Assembly (NCBI GenBank): GCA_964482395.1
Contig: CAYZXK010000223.1
Coordinates: forward strand, 1 to 7,473
DNA length: 7,473 nt
DNA from: CAYZXK01 sp964482395
GTDB taxonomy: Bacteria > Planctomycetota > Phycisphaerae > UBA1845 > Fen-1342
Reading direction: 5' to 3'
In this document: positions 5,535 to 7,473 of the stretch, one piece after another
Layout of the letters: each line of letters opens with the position of its first letter
Position numbering within the stretch: position 1 is the first letter of the stretch
Made by a program: the position numbers and the translations under genes
Notes under the pieces: generated by a model
Seen by the model: the letters and a program-made list of their open reading frames with translations, nothing else
Databases searched by the model: none
Told to the model about the DNA's origin: nothing

Positions 5535-7286
5535 TCACGGGTGCAGAATCACCCCTCGACCAGTCCGACCATCGACCCGTACCTGCATCGGCCTGGTCGT
5601 TCTGATGTGGCGAACGAACTCGGTTTCGGTTTCGGCCGGGAGGCTGTCCAGCCAGTCCCAGTCGATTCTGCGGCCCTGGCCGTGGCGGACCGTGAAATAT
5701 GGGACCCGGAAGCTGGTCAGATTGTGGAAGAAGTGCGTGCCCTGACTGGGTTCCACCTCCATCTGAGGCAAAGTGGCTTCGACAATCACCCGGCTGGCGG
5801 ATATCTGGGGCCAGGTGACCGGGATGCCCAGCCACGGGTCGCTGCTGCCCCAGCGGCCGAAGCCGATGAGAATGTAGTTCCGGCCGGCTTCCACCAGCGC
5901 GCGATTGACGGTCTCCAGCTCAGCCGCGATGGCCGGACTGTGGCGGATGTCGAACCGGCCGGGCTTGACGTAGACCACGTCGGTGATTCCATCCAGCACG
6001 CCGTTGCCCAGCACCTGCTCACTGGCCACCAGCACCGACTCGGCCGCCAGGTCCCCCGCTTCCAGCTCCACGGTCTGGTCGCAGACCAGCATGGGGCGCA
6101 ACTGGAGGAAGCCGAACCTGGCCGGCGACCGGCGGCGTGGGTCGATGGTGACCGCGAATTCGATCTCCACCTCGCAACCCAGGGCCTCTTTACAGCCGGC
6201 CGAGAGCCTGAGGATGGTTGAGTTGAGCGGGATCTCGTCCAGCTCAAGGACCGGCGCGAAGGTCAGCACTCGCGCGCCGGGCACCCCGGTTCCCATGACC
6301 AGGCGATCGGATTGCCGGTCGTAGGTCGAGGCGAGCGGGCCGAGCACGCCATCCCATTCGGCATCTTCCAGGCCGGCTTGCACCAGGTATTCGGTTTCGC
6401 TGACGGGGTTGTAGGGCGGGGGAGGTCCCATATTGACGGCCCAGAATCTGGTTTGGGTGTTTTTCAGCAGGTCGGCGACTGAGCCGAAGGGTGGGCGGTG
6501 CCGCGGGTGCTTTGGCGAGTAGGTCCAGCACACGCCCCCGTCCACGATGGTCTTGCCCAGCCCCAGGGCCAGGTTCACCACCCCGTCGGCCGGCCGAGCC
6601 GGACCGGTGGGATAGAAGTTGTAAGTGCGGATGACTCCCGATATGGCGGGGTAGAAGCGGTCGTTGAGCCGCTGTCCGACCACTTCCTGGATGATGACCG
6701 CCATCCGTTCCTGCTCGATGTTCTGGCCTACGGCCCGCATGTAGGCCTTCGCGTCGCGGAAGAAGGTGGAGGCGTAGACGAGCTTGATCGCTTCTACCAG
6801 TCGCTGGAAACGAACGCTGATCTGCGACTGGTGGTTGGGGATCATCTTGGTGGCGTAAGTGCCGGCGAACGGATGATGGAGGGCATCTTCCAGACGACTG
6901 GAGGAGCGGATTGCCAGCGGATTGTGCATCCGGGCGATCAGGGCCCGCAGGTCGCCTACGATCGCGGCCGGCAACTCCGCCTTTTGAAATGCATGAGCGA
7001 TGCGGTCGTCGGGCGCGTCGGAGAGGGCGACTTGGTAGAGCGAGTTTTGGGCCATGAATTGTTCGAATATATCGGTACCGATTACGGTGAGGGTGGGGAT
7101 ATTGACGTCCATGCCGGAAAAGGTTCCCGGCGGGCAGATTTGCGACAGAAGCTGTTTAACGAAGGCCAGGCCGACCGCCTTGCCGCCCAGCTCGCCGCTG
7201 CCGATCACAGTAAAATTCTCATCCGAATCGAGCCAGCGTCGGTCGAAGGCCGGATAAAGGCCAGGAGCGCTCGGTTTTGGCGTCAT
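5535..7286 (-). CDS. PEP/pyruvate-binding (PPDK N-terminal type) ATP-grasp protein, paralogue of the next gene
   Basis: The product has 583 residues with no signal peptide or membrane segment, so it is cytoplasmic. It has the ATP-grasp fold of the N-terminal half of pyruvate phosphate dikinase/PEP synthase: GELGGKAVGL at 31-40 (Lys36), AIRSSSRLED at 125-134 (Arg127), FAGTY at 140-144, VIIQEVVG at 197-204, and EIEF...LQLRP with Glu374, Glu376, Gln395 and Arg397. A C-terminal module follows with GRWGSSDPWLG (477-487) and GTHFF (516-520). The swivelling phosphohistidine domain and the TIM barrel are missing, so classical PEP synthase activity is not expected. It aligns with residues about 335-860 of the following gene product; the stretches starting at YASTF (171 here, 491 there) and ending at IQEVVG are especially close. 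The ATG at 7286 is chosen because AGAGG lies eight bases upstream; a GTG at 7295 would overlap that site. The next gene starts 17 bases after this stop, or overlaps by one base, implying co-translation. The reaction is unknown. Confidence 0.93.
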   Translation of the reverse strand: MTPKPSAPGLYPAFDRRWLDSDENFTVIGSGELGGKAVGLAFVKQLLSQICPPGTFSGMDVNIPTLTVIGTDIFEQFMAQNSLYQVALSDAPDDRIAHAFQKAELPAAIVGDLRALIARMHNPLAIRSSSRLEDALHHPFAGTYATKMIPNHQSQISVRFQRLVEAIKLVYASTFFRDAKAYMRAVGQNIEQERMAVIIQEVVGQRLNDRFYPAISGVIRTYNFYPTGPARPADGVVNLALGLGKTIVDGGVCWTYSPKHPRHRPPFGSVADLLKNTQTRFWAVNMGPPPPYNPVSETEYLVQAGLEDAEWDGVLGPLASTYDRQSDRLVMGTGVPGARVLTFAPVLELDEIPLNSTILRLSAGCKEALGCEVEIEFAVTIDPRRRSPARFGFLQLRPMLVCDQTVELEAGDLAAESVLVASEQVLGNGVLDGITDVVYVKPGRFDIRHSPAIAAELETVNRALVEAGRNYILIGFGRWGSSDPWLGIPVTWPQISASRVIVEATLPQMEVEPSQGTHFFHNLTSFRVPYFTVRHGQGRRIDWDWLDSLPAETETEFVRHIRTTRPMQVRVDGRTGRGVILHP

Positions 7287-7292
7287 GTGGTG

Positions 7293-7300
7293 CACCTCTT
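7293..7300 (-). promoter_or_regulatory. Ribosome binding site selecting the 7286 start
   Basis: On the - strand AAGAGGTG precedes the ATG at 7286, with eight bases between the AGAGG core and the start codon. It overlaps the alternative GTG at 7293-7295, which is therefore unlikely to be used. Confidence 0.65.
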
Positions 7301-7362
7301 AACTTGGCCGAGTACCTGGCTGCCAGCCGGGAGCCTGCCACAGGACTCCGGACGGGCGGCCA

Positions 7363-7473
7363 TCACTGCCGGGCGTTGCTGGGCAGGGCCGGGCGACCAG
7401 GCGGTCCGTCCAGGTCCGAGTTTACAATCGGCTGGGCCGGGCGAGCCACAATCTTGAGGTCATGGGCGTGGAC
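7363..7473 (-). CDS. Possible C-terminal end of an upstream co-directional gene (partial)
   Basis: From the right edge of the window the - strand has 36 open codons ending in TGA at 7365-7363. The other two - strand frames close within the first 51 bases. The peptide begins VHAHDLKIVARPAQPIVNSD and continues with a Leu-Asp-Gly. The pattern of a beta strand, then a proline, a hydrophobic pair and a late Asp-Gly is loosely like the C-terminus of diacylglycerol kinase-type lipid kinases, which end near a conserved DGE. That resemblance is weak, and 36 codons can be open by chance in GC-rich DNA. If real, its stop is 76 bases before the next start and it could head the same operon. Confidence 0.3.
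   Translation of the reverse strand, partial: VHAHDLKIVARPAQPIVNSDLDGPPGRPALPSNARQ

Noticed and set aside
5518..5835. Extension of the large protein by 106 codons upstream of 5517
   Set aside because: The frame stays open but overlaps the conserved end of the upstream gene. The extra residues have no family resemblance, and the 5517 ATG has a good ribosome site.
6498..7457. A 319-codon open frame on the + strand at the right end
   Set aside because: It is antisense to the well-supported 583-residue ATP-grasp gene and shows no motif of its own.
7400..7460. Promoter for the - strand operon (a TTGTGG and a TGTAAA box)
   Set aside because: The spacing would be about 19 bases and both boxes are poor matches; they also lie inside a possible gene tail.

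Overview
This window is GC-rich bacterial chromosome. Protein-coding genes fill almost all of it, and there are no mobile elements, CRISPR arrays or extended repeats. The tRNA gene has no encoded CCA end, and the two long reading frames belong to a PEP/pyruvate-binding (PPDK N-terminal type) ATP-grasp group that I associate with Planctomycetota, Bacteroidota and related metagenomic lineages. Together with a single-domain-pair M16 peptidase and high GC, this makes a planctomycete-like genome my best guess. It is an inference from style, not a proven assignment.

Layout. On the + strand, 2-742 is the (probably 5'-truncated) end of an alanine/glycine/proline-rich membrane protein of unknown function. 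It is followed by a sigma70-like promoter (about 835-862) and a tRNA-Arg(CCG) gene at 905-978. Everything to the right is on the - strand and transcribed toward the tRNA, so the two transcription units converge near position 1000. The - strand genes, in order of transcription, are: a possible tail of an unidentified gene (7473-7363), a 583-residue PEP/pyruvate-binding-domain protein (7286-5535), a 1065-residue multidomain protein (5517-2320), and an M16 zinc metallopeptidase (2253-1015). Gaps between the complete genes are 17 and 66 bases, which suggests one operon.

The interesting part is the central pair. Both proteins keep the ATP-binding residues of the N-terminal domain of pyruvate phosphate dikinase/PEP synthase. 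Neither has the swivelling phosphohistidine domain or the PEP/pyruvate TIM barrel that those enzymes need for catalysis. Instead both carry a shared C-terminal module with GRWGS and GTHFF motifs. The larger protein adds an N-terminal GAF-like sensor-type segment, a helical region, and a C-terminal Pol-beta-type nucleotidyltransferase domain with an intact GS...DxD...D signature. The architecture sensor - helical linker - ATP-grasp - GRWGS/GTHFF module - nucleotidyltransferase, next to a slim paralogue, looks like a regulated two-subunit ATP-dependent enzyme or signalling system whose reaction I cannot name. The M16 peptidase may be a passenger or a functional partner. Its zinc site is intact, but the Arg/Tyr pair usual in the second domain of active M16B homodimers is not evident.
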